Below, piece by piece: positions 15,901 through 24,218 of a DNA stretch of 50,169 nucleotides; the stretch's first letter is position 1, and each line of letters opens with the position of its first letter. Both the position numbers and the translations under genes were made by a program. The notes under the pieces were generated by a model. It ran no database searches. It saw only the letters and a program-made list of their open reading frames with translations, and was not told the origin of the DNA. Where the stretch lies: positions 1 through 50,169 of the forward strand of contig JAWLHF010000008.1 in the NCBI GenBank assembly GCA_041690515.1, read 5' to 3'. The DNA comes from BRH-c25 sp041690515. Lineage in GTDB: Bacteria > Bacillota > Clostridia > Lutisporales > Lutisporaceae.

Positions 15901-18411
15901 GACGGATATGACGTATCGGATTTTGCCATGATGTATGCTGAGATAGTAAATGTATTCCATGATACCAGGGGATTTGACAGATATGAGGTAAGGGATGAGG
16001 GCGTATTTGATGGAAAGACAGAAAAGATTGAAGAGGTTCATGTACCTGGGACTGTTGTCCCCGGTAAAGCGGAGAACTACGTTATAAGCAATAACAACAA
16101 TGATGTTGTGAAGGCAGTCAACAAGCTGCTGAAAAAAGGCAGAAAGGTCAGAATGCTTACTGAAACAGGAAAAGGATACGTCAAAGGTGATTATATAGTT
16201 TCAAGGGATGATCTCATACTTGTTGCAGATGATCACTGTCTTGATGTGGCTGAATACACTGGAAAAAATGCAGAAGTCACACTGACGAAGCCAACAGTAG
16301 CAGCGCCGTCAGCATCGGGACATATGCTTTTTGCATTAAAGGAGCTGGGTTTTGATATAGTCGATAATCCGGAGGAGGGCAGCATTATTGTTACTGATTC
16401 ATATGCTGATGTTGTATCAGAAATAGAAGCAGGCAAGGCATATGTAGGAGTTGGACCGGACTCGATGTATTTTGCAAAAGAAATACTGGGATTGGAAAGC
16501 TTTGATTATATAGATTCATACTATGAAGCGCTTATGCGTGGGAACATAGCGCAGGACAGCCTTATCACGGCAGGTTATCCTGAAGAAAGCGCCATTTACA
16601 ATCCTTGGGGAGGTTATATAAGCTCCCTGCCGGAAGGTGCAAAGGTGCTGACGCAGATAAAAGCTGATGACACATACTTCAAAGCAGGCTGGTGGCCTGA
16701 TACCGATATATACTATGGCGTTGACTATGGAAAGCTGCAGTCTAAGGGTAAGGCTCTGGCAATTACGACAGACTATGGAGAAGCAAAGAGCAAAGTCACT
16801 TTATTTGCCAACTATCTGGTAAATAAAGCTCACCCGCAGGGTGACTGGAGAATGCTGGCAAACTCTATATTTACATCATCGACCAATACAATAGATCCGG
16901 CAATTGCAAGCTTTGATAAGAAACATTCTGAAAGAAAGGACATAAAAGTTACTGTAAGCGGAAGCAGGCTAATAGCAGTCAAAAATGGAGGCTACGAACT
17001 GATAAGGGGTAAAGACTATGAAATTGACAGTAATGTTATGACCATAAAGGCAAGTTATCTGTCCACACTGTCCACCGGCAAGAAATCACTGACCTTGATA
17101 TTTGAAAAGGGTAACAGCTGTGTATTGAATTTGTCGATAACAGACAGCACACCATCCGAAAGCGGCGGAGGCAGCAGCGGAGGCAGGCGACGCGCAAATT
17201 CTTCGAAACTCGAAGAAACTTCGGAAACTCAGACCGCTGTTGTTATATTCGTACCCACACCGACATTGGATAAAACAACAGGAATTGCATACGCCGAAAT
17301 ATCGGCAGAGACTATGGATAATGCAATTATATCAGCTGAACAGGAAAAGGATGGAAGGAAGCAGATAACTATAGCATTAGCCGCTGCAGAAGGAGCGAAG
17401 TCATATAAAACTGTCCTTCCTGCAAAATACCTGGCCGGAGACCCTGAAGTCCCTGCTATGCTGTTGAATATAGAGACAGCGTTGGGTACTGTAACAGTTC
17501 AGAATAACATGCTGCCGAAAGGCTTTGCCGGTGCCAGTGATAGTGTAGCAATTACATTGGGAGCTGCAGATACAAGCGGTTTATCTGATGAACTTATAGA
17601 CAAATTAGCAGGAAGGCCTGTATTTGATATAGGTGTGGAAATCAATGGGGTAAGAAGGCAATGGAGTAATCCTGAGGTACCGGTGACTGTTACATTGAAC
17701 TACAAGCCGACTGCTGATGAGTTGAAGAACCCTGACAATGTTGTGATATGGTATATTGATGATATCACAGGAGAACCGGTGCCTGTGCCAAATTGCAGAT
17801 ATGATACTGAAACGGAAACAGTCACTTTTACAACAACTCATTTGAGAAAATTTGCTATTGTATACAGCATGCCTGGCTTCATTGATATCGGCAGCTTCTC
17901 ATGGGCAAACAAGGAGATAAATGCTATAACAGCAAGAGGGATACTGAAGGTACAGACAGATACAGAATTTGAGCCCCAGGGTTTTATAACCAGAGCAGAG
18001 TTTATATATGGCTTGGTACGCTCATTGGGTTTGAAGGCAAAGCTTGACGGGAATTTCTCAGACATATCCAATGAAGATTATTACTATAATGAAATTGGTA
18101 TTGCTAAAGCACTGGGGGTCACTCAAGGAATGGGCAACAACAGGTTTGGTCCCGATAACCCCATTACACGTCAGGACATGATGGTACTGACTGCCAAGGC
18201 ATTGAAAAAGGCAGGCAAACTTGATTCCTCCTCATCTGTTGATTTGAGCAGATTTGAAGACAGTATGGAAGTTTCAGACTATGCAAGAGAGAGTATTACA
18301 CAGATAGTTGCCGACGGAATCATAATAGGCAGCGGAAACAGGATAAACCCGCGGGGAGCAACTACAAGAGCTGAAGCATCAGTAATTCTGTACAGGATAA
18401 ATCAAAGATAG
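12958..18411 (+). CDS. Giant surface peptidase: M28 + M14 domains, X2 module, three SLH repeats
   Basis: The product is 1817 aa with a signal peptide (to about residue 22). Domain 1 (about 95-420) is a zinc aminopeptidase of family M28: GAHYDSV, GADDNASG, FGAEERGLFGS, INLDS and SDHAP supply the expected metal ligands and catalytic Glu. Domain 2 (about 545-850) is an M14 carboxypeptidase: HPDE, NPDGRYYNTRG...DINRDN, DFHG and the catalytic-type Glu in HTIEIPE. A region typical of long M14 proteins follows (to about 1300). Then come a CBM_X2-like module (about 1314-1400), a Gly/Ser linker, a beta-rich spacer, and three SLH repeats (about 1640-1817) that should hold it on the cell wall. It is likely to trim peptides outside the cell from both ends. 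RBS AAAGGAGG is close to consensus. Substrates are unknown. Confidence 0.87.
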   Translation: MFKKVLALLLVFAILLPICPVEGEQQAVRTMAKPLSYDERLEKTDRNTEVDAAVEYIGVENPYGAEKAGEEDVDKSAYLLMEQSEAEGDYEGKSIEAYGEIAYRHMEHLSEDIGARVADSVYAKPAEDDPELMAREYLVREFEGLGYEVDIQHFDFWSRGSYQSANVIASKQGVSDKVVIVGAHYDSVAPKPIWIGASADEKTTVADAVYMYGKGADDNASGVAIMLEAAERIADIETPYTVKFIAFGAEERGLFGSKYYVSQMTEEDIENTVAMINLDSCIAGDNMYVYGDEGEKGWVRELALDIAERLGLDLTTQEGLNEEYPAGTTGLWSDHAPFVGAGIPYGYFEATNWTLGDMDGYTQVDVEYGLDGAIWHTGYDNIGYIEDTFPGRIEERLSTFTQVLTNILVLIKEPGQGVTGVNLSDYSISMTEIEEVEIVADLGYKPDKDNLVWTLGGVAFDEWKKYNSGSYSGDSFITFVEEPVIEGTVIRAKIRFDLPYGTVDLSPRRIRVLYPALIGHYELAIRDSSNDSAVSTLIEYNVYDSYHVYDEIKPAIDEIIEKADPDRYVEYKSLGTTYDGRDVHFAILAEDEESVEQYLDELMPLMTENPQMLQDKLESGTMGEYKVPIWFNNIHPDEAPGIDAIIELFEQLTTQEEITYKTTGSIKDPKTQYSDGTNIEDPDQEAEITIKVDEALDNVILLFNFTVNPDGRYYNTRGNVNGFDINRDNVYQTQVEARLTTEEIAKWKPMSFLDFHGFMPGFCIEPCTTPHDPNFEYDLLIENMLEQAHLMGKAGVANTKYTRYEIPFEDYNGGWDDGVPSYTAVYAMSLGALGHTIEIPELNEASVDALVNTGFASISYVVENKDRLYNNQLEFYERGIEGIDAREEVDPWLLNAAGEVIGRPRGANENFFPEYYVIPVDKRVQKNGLEAYKLAQYMIRNGVKVEKSTEAVTVEGITFPAGSFVIDMHQALRGYANEVLYDGYDVSDFAMMYAEIVNVFHDTRGFDRYEVRDEGVFDGKTEKIEEVHVPGTVVPGKAENYVISNNNNDVVKAVNKLLKKGRKVRMLTETGKGYVKGDYIVSRDDLILVADDHCLDVAEYTGKNAEVTLTKPTVAAPSASGHMLFALKELGFDIVDNPEEGSIIVTDSYADVVSEIEAGKAYVGVGPDSMYFAKEILGLESFDYIDSYYEALMRGNIAQDSLITAGYPEESAIYNPWGGYISSLPEGAKVLTQIKADDTYFKAGWWPDTDIYYGVDYGKLQSKGKALAITTDYGEAKSKVTLFANYLVNKAHPQGDWRMLANSIFTSSTNTIDPAIASFDKKHSERKDIKVTVSGSRLIAVKNGGYELIRGKDYEIDSNVMTIKASYLSTLSTGKKSLTLIFEKGNSCVLNLSITDSTPSESGGGSSGGRRRANSSKLEETSETQTAVVIFVPTPTLDKTTGIAYAEISAETMDNAIISAEQEKDGRKQITIALAAAEGAKSYKTVLPAKYLAGDPEVPAMLLNIETALGTVTVQNNMLPKGFAGASDSVAITLGAADTSGLSDELIDKLAGRPVFDIGVEINGVRRQWSNPEVPVTVTLNYKPTADELKNPDNVVIWYIDDITGEPVPVPNCRYDTETETVTFTTTHLRKFAIVYSMPGFIDIGSFSWANKEINAITARGILKVQTDTEFEPQGFITRAEFIYGLVRSLGLKAKLDGNFSDISNEDYYYNEIGIAKALGVTQGMGNNRFGPDNPITRQDMMVLTAKALKKAGKLDSSSSVDLSRFEDSMEVSDYARESITQIVADGIIIGSGNRINPRGATTRAEASVILYRINQR

Positions 18412-18423
18412 GATTTGGGCAAT

Positions 18424-18470
18424 AAGGGGATGTAACGAAGCTTTAAGCTTTGTTACTTCCCTTTTCACTT
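18424..18470 (+). terminator. Hairpin at left end of the IS, downstream of the peptidase gene
   Basis: AAGGGGATGTAACGAAGCTT pairs with AAGCTTTGTTACTTCCCTT (18445-18463), followed by TTCACTTT. It can end transcription coming from the peptidase gene. Its outer arm is also the IS terminal repeat. Confidence 0.6.
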
Positions 18471-18518
18471 TAATTTGGCAGGATAAGTGCGAAATAATAA
18501 TTCATCTATACAAATAAA

Positions 18519-18556
18519 AAAAATGGCTACCACCTAACCCATAAGAGCGGCCATTT
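18519..18556 (-). terminator. Terminator of the IS transposase
   Basis: Read on the minus strand, GAAAATGGC (through the last codons of the transposase) pairs with GCCATTTT, followed by TTTTATTTG. The loop contains the stop codon. Confidence 0.55.
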
Positions 18557-20138
18557 TCCTCATGTTGTGGGCTATACTGTGCAGCCCCCACTCAATACTT
18601 ACTTTTTTAAGGCCTTTGAGTGAGAATCGTCGCATACCAAAATTGCCTTTGATATCACCAAAGACACTTTCAACTTCCACGGGGCGTAAACTCCGCATTT
18701 TAATCCCTATCTCGGAATTCAAGTTTTGCTTCGCTTTTTCTTTGTATAAGCTTAACTTTCGGTTAATGTTTAATCTTCTGTTAGCTCCCAGGTTTTCAGA
18801 CTTTACACATTTCTCTCTATACGGACAGGTTGAACAATCTACACTTTCATATACTCGGATTGTACTTTCGTAACCATTTTCACTCTCGCGCTTGTGTTCA
18901 TATTTGAAAACCAGCCTCTGATTATTTGCGCATATGTACTCGTCTTTTTCCTCGTCATATTTGAAATTCTGTACCTTTGTAATATCCTGTTCCCAGGCTT
19001 TGCTTTCTTCTTTGTGAAAGGTGTTGTACTTAACATAGTGCTGTATCTGGTTTTTTTCCAGATATTCATAATTTTCCTCACTTCCATAGCCTGCATCTGC
19101 AATAACATTGTGCGGAAGTTTTCCATCTAGAATCTTTTTTACTGTCTCCATGTGTCCCTTTAAACAGTTTGTATCCCCAGGATTTTGGTGCACACTGTAG
19201 CCTATGATAAACTGATTTTCTGTCCCAATTTGTACATTATACCCAGGCTTTAGTTGACCATTCAACATATGGTCCTCTTTCATTCTCATGAAGGTAGCAT
19301 CTTTATCAGTTTGAGAGTAACTATTTCTCTCTGCTAATATTTCTTCCTGTCCCTCATATTTTTTCATCCTGGGAAGATAGTCTTTTTCAAGGGTTCTCTT
19401 AGCTTTCTTAAGTTTCTTAGTCTCTTCATCTGGTTTTTTGCCTTGAGGCTTGCTAGATAGTCTCTCATCGATCTTCTTTACAGCTTCGTCTATGGCTTCA
19501 GAATCGATAGGCCTTCCAATTCCCAGCTCTGCTAGATCATTATCCCCATACCCTATGTTCTCATCATCATTTATCTTATCTATCTCTTCAAACAATTCCT
19601 TGCATTTCTGCTTCAAGGCTTCCTTGTAGCGCTTTGTAGATTTGCCCCATACCCAGCTATATTTGTTTGCATTCGCTTCAATCTTTGTTCCATCTAAAAA
19701 GTAGTTTTCTAAATTAATGTATTTTTCTTTAATGAGCAGGTCGACAACTTCCGAGAACACTTCAAGGATAACATCTTTCATCCTCTCACTGCGAAATCTG
19801 TTGATGGACATGAAATCAGGGGTATTCCCTCCACAAAGCCACATATACATGATGTTTTCCCTAGCAGCTTTAGAGATTCTTCGGCAAGAGAATATCTTGT
19901 CTGTGTAGGCATATACAATTAGCTTAGTCATCATAACTGGATTGTAGCTTGATCTACCACCGCCAGGGTACTTTGCAAGCAATGGCTCTAAATTCATTTT
20001 GTCAATTGCACCATTAACCACACGTACAACATGGTTTTCAGGGATGAGAAAATCCATGCTCATTGGAATCATTAATTGGTTCTGATCATATGGCCTAAAC
20101 ACCTTTTTATCATGTACTTTTTCTCCTGCCTTTGACAT
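18534..20138 (-). CDS. IS1182 family transposase, intact
   Basis: The protein is 534 aa. The N-terminal DUF772-type region (FRPYDQNQLMIPMSMDFLIPENH..., ISKAARENIMYMWLCGG) is typical of IS1182. A DDE catalytic domain follows: first Asp in YFLDGTKIEANANKYSW, second in VIADAGYGSEENYEYL, and a C-terminal Glu region (RSLRPVEVESVFGDIKGN) after the Cys-containing insert (CSTCPYREKC). No frameshift or stop is present, so it is probably active or recently so. The open frame begins at TTG 20153, but GGAGG there is the ribosome site for ATG 20138 (MSKAGEK), which is chosen. Confidence 0.92.
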   Translation of the reverse strand: MSKAGEKVHDKKVFRPYDQNQLMIPMSMDFLIPENHVVRVVNGAIDKMNLEPLLAKYPGGGRSSYNPVMMTKLIVYAYTDKIFSCRRISKAARENIMYMWLCGGNTPDFMSINRFRSERMKDVILEVFSEVVDLLIKEKYINLENYFLDGTKIEANANKYSWVWGKSTKRYKEALKQKCKELFEEIDKINDDENIGYGDNDLAELGIGRPIDSEAIDEAVKKIDERLSSKPQGKKPDEETKKLKKAKRTLEKDYLPRMKKYEGQEEILAERNSYSQTDKDATFMRMKEDHMLNGQLKPGYNVQIGTENQFIIGYSVHQNPGDTNCLKGHMETVKKILDGKLPHNVIADAGYGSEENYEYLEKNQIQHYVKYNTFHKEESKAWEQDITKVQNFKYDEEKDEYICANNQRLVFKYEHKRESENGYESTIRVYESVDCSTCPYREKCVKSENLGANRRLNINRKLSLYKEKAKQNLNSEIGIKMRSLRPVEVESVFGDIKGNFGMRRFSLKGLKKVSIEWGLHSIAHNMRKMAALMG

Positions 20139-20215
20139 TGAATATACCTCCAAACCCTTGAATTTAAATGATTTCTATATTACTATTGTTTCCATTTTTG
20201 ACCTTTTTATGAATA

Positions 20216-20253
20216 AAAAATGGCCTAAAACCTTTCGGTTTTAAGCCATTTTA
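20216..20253 (-). terminator. Hairpin upstream of the transposase inside the right IS end
   Basis: AAAAAATGGCCTAAAACC (from 20216) pairs with GGTTTTAAGCCATTTTA (20237-20253). On the minus strand it is followed by a T-run. Such hairpins can shield a transposase from outside transcription. Confidence 0.5.
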
Positions 20254-20293
20254 TCGGGATAGTTTTGTTACATCCCCTTTGCGTTTACGGCTG

Positions 20294-20611
20294 CTACCAC
20301 CAGAAGGGCCAGAACAAGCCTCCTAATAGCAAGAACAGGAAGGAAGCCCCAAGGAGTCCGAAAAATCCGAAGTTCCCATAGCCCATATAATTGCCGGACA
20401 TGTCATATAATCTGCTGCCTCTGTAATAGCCTAAAGGTGTGCCGTATATTGAGCGGACATATCCGTCTTTTACATAAGCCAGGGGAGACATATATTCATC
20501 ATACAGGACGCTTCCGTCGGTATATCCGAGTACATTATAATCAGTGTCATATATGGTATTGTTGTCTACATAACCACTTAGTCTGTTTCTGTTGTCATAC
20601 ACTTTTTCCAT
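20294..20611 (-). CDS. Small repeat protein with C-terminal hydrophobic segment, function unknown
   Basis: The product is 105 aa. About four short imperfect repeats of some 18-20 residues carry the pattern ...LGYx(D/N)x...(I/L)YDxxxx... (IYDTDYNVLGYTDG, LYDEYMSPLAYVKDG, IYGTPLGYYRG, LYDMSGNYMGYG). A Phe/Leu/Gly-rich hydrophobic stretch (GLLGASFLFLLLGGLFWPFWW) ends the protein and probably sits in the membrane. No signal peptide. A strong AAAGGAGGTGAT ribosome site supports the start. Its 3' end abuts the IS, which may have displaced its terminator. I do not recognise a named family. The repeats suggest a small beta structure. Confidence 0.7.
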   Translation of the reverse strand: MEKVYDNRNRLSGYVDNNTIYDTDYNVLGYTDGSVLYDEYMSPLAYVKDGYVRSIYGTPLGYYRGSRLYDMSGNYMGYGNFGFFGLLGASFLFLLLGGLFWPFWW

Positions 20612-20825
20612 AATATCACCTCCTTTAAGACCGGCAGCTGCTGCACATGCTGTTCCAGTATCTATATATGAAGCATGGACAATTTTTGTTACAGGTTCAG
20701 GTTAAAAGAGGAGGTATTCACAGATTTTTACATATATCTTGTGTAGGCACCGATAAATATGTAAAATAAAGGAGATGGCATAATATTGTATGGTTAGCAC
20801 ATATGGTTTTTCGGGAGGTGTTTTT

Positions 20826-22052
20826 ATGTATGGTCTTGCACTTGAAGGAGGAGGCGTAAAAGGGGCGTTCCATATGGGAGCGGCAAAAGCCCTGATTGAA
20901 GAGGGGTACAGCATTGGCGGAATTACAGGAACCTCCATAGGAGCTTTAAACGGTGCGATAATAGCACAGGGAGATTTTGAGGCCGGATATAGATTGTGGG
21001 AAAGCATGGATGCCCCCTTGATTTTTGATATAGAGGAGAAGCAATATAAAAAGCTCATTGACAGGCATATCGATACTGAATTACTGCTAAAATTAGCCGC
21101 CAGAATGGGAGAGATAATAGAGAACAAAGGCATTGACACAGGAAAAATGCGTCAGGTTGTAGAGAGCATAGTTGATGAGGATAAGCTCAGAAGCTCTGCT
21201 GTGGATTTTGGCCTTGTGACAGTTTCCCTGACGGATCTGAAGCCGCTGGAGCTTTATAAGGAGGATATTCCGGAGGGCAAGATGGTTGATTATCTGATGG
21301 CAAGCGCCAGTTTCCCCGGATTTAAGCTAAATCCCATAGGAGACAAGTATTATATCGACGGGGCCTTCTATGATAACTGCCCCATCAACCTTTTAGCCAG
21401 AAAAGGCTATCGGGAGATCATAGCCGTGAGGACTTTCGGTCCCGGCAGGATTCAGCATTTAAGGTATCACAATGTAAAGGTCACAAATATCATTCCTTCG
21501 GAAGACCTGGGTATGACCTTGGACTTCAACAGGGATCTTATTAGAAGGAACCTGCAAATGGGTTACTATGACACCATGCGTTGTATAAAGGGCCTGAGGG
21601 GGAGAAAATACTACATCAATCCTGATGAAGAAGATAGATTCTTCAGCATTTTTCAAAGGCTGCCGGATAAGTTGGTGCAGGAGTTGGCGAAAAAGCTCAG
21701 AATAAAAGAGATTCCTGCAAAAAGGCTGCTGTTTGAAAGGATTATACCTGAACTTGTACACATGATGGGGCTTCCTGCAGCTTCAGAATACCAGGACATA
21801 TTGATAGGGCTGCTGGAAGAGGTTGCTGAAGATGTGGGGGTGGACAGATTTGCTATATATTCCGTACATGAAATGGTAAATGAAATAAGAGTCCGTCCAT
21901 CAGGCAGGTACCGGTCATCGGCAAGAAGAACCGGAATGAACCGGAGAGTAGGACTGAACAAGAGACTGGCTGATGCCTTGAAGAGGAAAAAGGAGCTTAA
22001 GGAGGCGGCAGGGAAGATCTTTGATGCAATATGTGTTGATGAATTATTATAA
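20826..22052 (+). CDS. Patatin-like phospholipase (408 aa)
   Basis: This is a lipid acyl hydrolase of the patatin/RssA family with a Ser-Asp dyad. Visible features are the oxyanion loop GGGVKGAF (residues 8-15), nucleophile elbow GTSIG (Ser near residue 37) and the catalytic Asp in YIDGAFYDNCPIN (near 178). There is no signal peptide, so it is expected to be cytoplasmic or membrane-associated. The C-terminal extension beyond the patatin fold (about 270-408) is basic at its end (RRTGMNRRVGLNKRL). The start is set at 20826 by CGGGAGGTG just upstream; an in-frame ATG at 20790 lacks an RBS. Substrate is not predictable. It stands alone, divergent from the small repeat protein. Confidence 0.85.
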   Translation: MYGLALEGGGVKGAFHMGAAKALIEEGYSIGGITGTSIGALNGAIIAQGDFEAGYRLWESMDAPLIFDIEEKQYKKLIDRHIDTELLLKLAARMGEIIENKGIDTGKMRQVVESIVDEDKLRSSAVDFGLVTVSLTDLKPLELYKEDIPEGKMVDYLMASASFPGFKLNPIGDKYYIDGAFYDNCPINLLARKGYREIIAVRTFGPGRIQHLRYHNVKVTNIIPSEDLGMTLDFNRDLIRRNLQMGYYDTMRCIKGLRGRKYYINPDEEDRFFSIFQRLPDKLVQELAKKLRIKEIPAKRLLFERIIPELVHMMGLPAASEYQDILIGLLEEVAEDVGVDRFAIYSVHEMVNEIRVRPSGRYRSSARRTGMNRRVGLNKRLADALKRKKELKEAAGKIFDAICVDELL

Positions 22053-22226
22053 TTGCTTCTGCAAAACAGGTAATGTTATTGTAGAAAAATAACGATAAAT
22101 AGTATAGAATTTTAAATATAGCAAATTTATACAAGATTCTGTAAACATTTTGTGTATATATAGTTTGCATTTCAAAGGCAAGGCATTTTACAGGCGTGAC
22201 GAAAAGATTGAAATGGAGGATTTGAT

Positions 22227-23774
22227 ATGAAAAAGCTTATGGTAATTGTGGCTGCTTTTGCTTTATCCTACACAGCAACATATCTTACAGGTCTTAAGGA
22301 TAACAAGTCACTTGCTTTCTTCGGACTGATCAACGCTTTGTTTTTGTGGCTGGGTTTTGTTGTCCTTCTAAAAGGAGATAAAGATAGAGAATATCAGCAT
22401 GTAAAGAAGCTTAAAAAAGGGCAATCAGGCATGGTTTTGGAGGATCATAAGCTTAAGGAGTCATTAAAGAATATTCTTGATAGTGCGCTGAACCTGAACA
22501 ACGCTTTGGAGAACATCAGGAACGGGGCTGTTGACAGCGGAAAGGCAGCTGAGGAAATAGCAGCAGGCACTCAGGATATTGTTGAGCAGAACAATAAGCA
22601 GCTGGGCATTGTAAATGAGGTTGCCGATAATTCAAATAGCATTACCGAAATGATATCTAAAGCATATGAGTATGCAGACAGTACAAATAAAGAGACGCAG
22701 AATGCCACCAACATATCCATTGATGCCGGAAATGAAATCAAAAAAGTGGTCGGGACCATGGAACAGATACAGAATATTACTGAAGAGACCTCCCAAAAGA
22801 TAAAGACTCTTTCAGAGAAATCACAGCAAATAGATCAAATTGTGGCAGCTATTACCGATATCGCAAGTCAGACAAATCTGCTTGCTCTAAATGCCGCAAT
22901 TGAAGCAGCTAGAGCAGGAGAACACGGAAAAGGCTTTGCTGTAGTAGCCGAAGAAGTGCGCAAGCTGGCAGAACAATCCAACAGCGCGGCATCACAAGTA
23001 GGTGAAATAATAAGAGAAATCCAGAGCGATATTGATTCATCTTCAAGTTCATTTTACAAGGTTACGGAATATGTAAATGAAGGGGTAGATGTTACAAAGT
23101 CCGCCGGTGACTCCATAGAGGAGATAATAACAGTATTCAGACAGACGGCGGGTCAAACCCAGGATATACAGAAGCTTTTGGAAGAAACGGTTAAGAGCAG
23201 TCAAACAGTTCTGAGTATTACCCAGAAGAACCAGACAATGGCACAATCAACAACTGACACTACCCAATCGATTGCTGCAGCGGCAGAGGAGCAGAATGCT
23301 TCTATTGAAGAGATAAACGGCAGCATTGATGTTATAACCCAGATATCAGAGGAGATCAAACAGCATATTGCATCTGCTGTAATGGACAGGCTTATGTATG
23401 ACAAAGCACTGGAACTGAAAGATAGAGTAGAAAAGACAAAAGGCTTCACCGGCTCCCCGGCTGATATGGAAAAGCTTGCAAAGGAATTGGGCGTCGATGA
23501 GGTAGATTACACAGATACCAATGGAGTCATATGCGCATCCAACCTCCAGTCGGCATTGGGACTGGACCTGTATGACGTTATGATGAGGCAGAATGGTTTT
23601 GACCTGAAAAAGCATGTGTTTGCAGACAAGCATCCCTATGCTGCAAGCCCCTTGATAAAAAGCGAGCAAACAGGCCAGATGTTTAAATTCTTGGAGATAG
23701 CAAGCCATGAGAGACAAAATATATACCAGGTGGGATTGTCATATGAGTCGCTAGATATACTGTTGAACAAATAA
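22227..23774 (+). CDS. Methyl-accepting chemotaxis protein with C-terminal sensory-like domain
   Basis: Two closely spaced transmembrane helices (about residues 5-22 and 30-48) are joined by only a short loop, so there is no extracellular ligand domain, and no HAMP domain is evident. A long helical signalling domain follows. The highly conserved hairpin tip QTNLLALNAAIEAARAGEHG...AEEVRKLAEQS (about 210-255) is the CheA/CheW-contacting region. After the helical bundle, residues about 385-515 form a separate soluble domain (MEKLAKELGVDEVDYTDTNGVICASN...) that looks PAS/Cache-like, including a Asp-x-x-Gly strand. It should sense a cytoplasmic signal. Start has GGAGG 8 bases upstream. The promoter was not identified in the 174-base AT-rich gap upstream. 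Confidence 0.86.
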   Translation: MKKLMVIVAAFALSYTATYLTGLKDNKSLAFFGLINALFLWLGFVVLLKGDKDREYQHVKKLKKGQSGMVLEDHKLKESLKNILDSALNLNNALENIRNGAVDSGKAAEEIAAGTQDIVEQNNKQLGIVNEVADNSNSITEMISKAYEYADSTNKETQNATNISIDAGNEIKKVVGTMEQIQNITEETSQKIKTLSEKSQQIDQIVAAITDIASQTNLLALNAAIEAARAGEHGKGFAVVAEEVRKLAEQSNSAASQVGEIIREIQSDIDSSSSSFYKVTEYVNEGVDVTKSAGDSIEEIITVFRQTAGQTQDIQKLLEETVKSSQTVLSITQKNQTMAQSTTDTTQSIAAAAEEQNASIEEINGSIDVITQISEEIKQHIASAVMDRLMYDKALELKDRVEKTKGFTGSPADMEKLAKELGVDEVDYTDTNGVICASNLQSALGLDLYDVMMRQNGFDLKKHVFADKHPYAASPLIKSEQTGQMFKFLEIASHERQNIYQVGLSYESLDILLNK

Positions 23775-23802
23775 TATAAGAATATTTTTTAGAAAAATAA
23801 AC

Positions 23803-23834
23803 AAGCCTGCAATCGTATGATTACAGGCTTTTAA
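23803..23834. terminator. Bidirectional terminator between the chemotaxis gene and tRNA-Pro
   Basis: AAGCCTGCAATC (23803-23814) pairs with GATTACAGGCTT (23819-23830), with T-rich sequence after and A-rich before. It can serve the plus-strand transducer and the minus-strand tRNA. Confidence 0.75.
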
Positions 23835-23844
23835 CTTTCGATAA

Positions 23845-23921
23845 TGGTCTGGGTGACAGGAATTGAACCTGCGACCTCTTGAACCCCATTCAAGCGCGCT
23901 ACCAAGCTGCGCCACACCCAG
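23845..23921 (-). tRNA. tRNA-Pro (anticodon GGG), CCA encoded
   Basis: Read on the minus strand, the 77-base cloverleaf has acceptor arms CTGGGTG / CACCCAG, a D-arm with GGCGCAGCTTGGTAGCGC, an anticodon stem CTTGA/TCAAG around loop ATGGGGT (anticodon GGG), and T-arm GCAGGTTCAATTCCTGT. It ends A-CCA, so the CCA tail is encoded. The GGG anticodon reads CCC and CCU proline codons. Confidence 0.95.
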
Positions 23922-24218
23922 ATGTTTGTTGGTATTTCTGATACTTATAAAATATAACATAAAAGAATTCAAATTTCAAGGACATTTTGAACCAATAAAA
24001 ATGTTGCCCGGTAAAAGCTTCTTTTTTGATTATACCAGTATTTTCAATATATATACATTCTTAAGAACTATTTCAATGGTAAATTAGCACTAATTTAATA
24101 TTTTGCTTAATTTATGCAGGATTCTATGAACTGATGGAGAAATATATAATCAAATTAATTATGTTAATATAAAAGCTTAAATTGGTTCATATGTACCAGA
24201 CAAGGAGCTACGGATACA

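Larger units (their letters stand above)
18424..20279. mobile_element. IS1182-like insertion sequence
   Basis: The element is bounded by imperfect inverted repeats: AAGGGGATGTAACGAA at 18424-18439 and TTTGTTACATCCCCTT at 20264-20279 (15 of 16 positions pair). It carries one intact transposase. Hairpins sit just inside both ends (18424-18463 and 20216-20253). No clear target-site duplication is visible, so exact edges are uncertain by a few bases. It has landed 12 bases after the peptidase stop codon and 14 bases before the end of the convergent small gene, disrupting no coding sequence. Confidence 0.85.

Noticed and set aside
18424..20279. Target-site duplication at the IS edges
   Set aside because: Flanks GCAATAA and TTTGCG show no direct repeat, so none is claimed.
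22053..22226. Riboswitch or sigma-D promoter upstream of the chemotaxis gene
   Set aside because: I looked for c-di-GMP riboswitch cores and for TAAA/GCCGATAT boxes and found neither.
23922..24218. Small gene or promoter between tRNA-Pro and the HlyD-like gene
   Set aside because: The longest frame is an extension across the tRNA. No ribosome site or convincing -35/-10 pair was seen.
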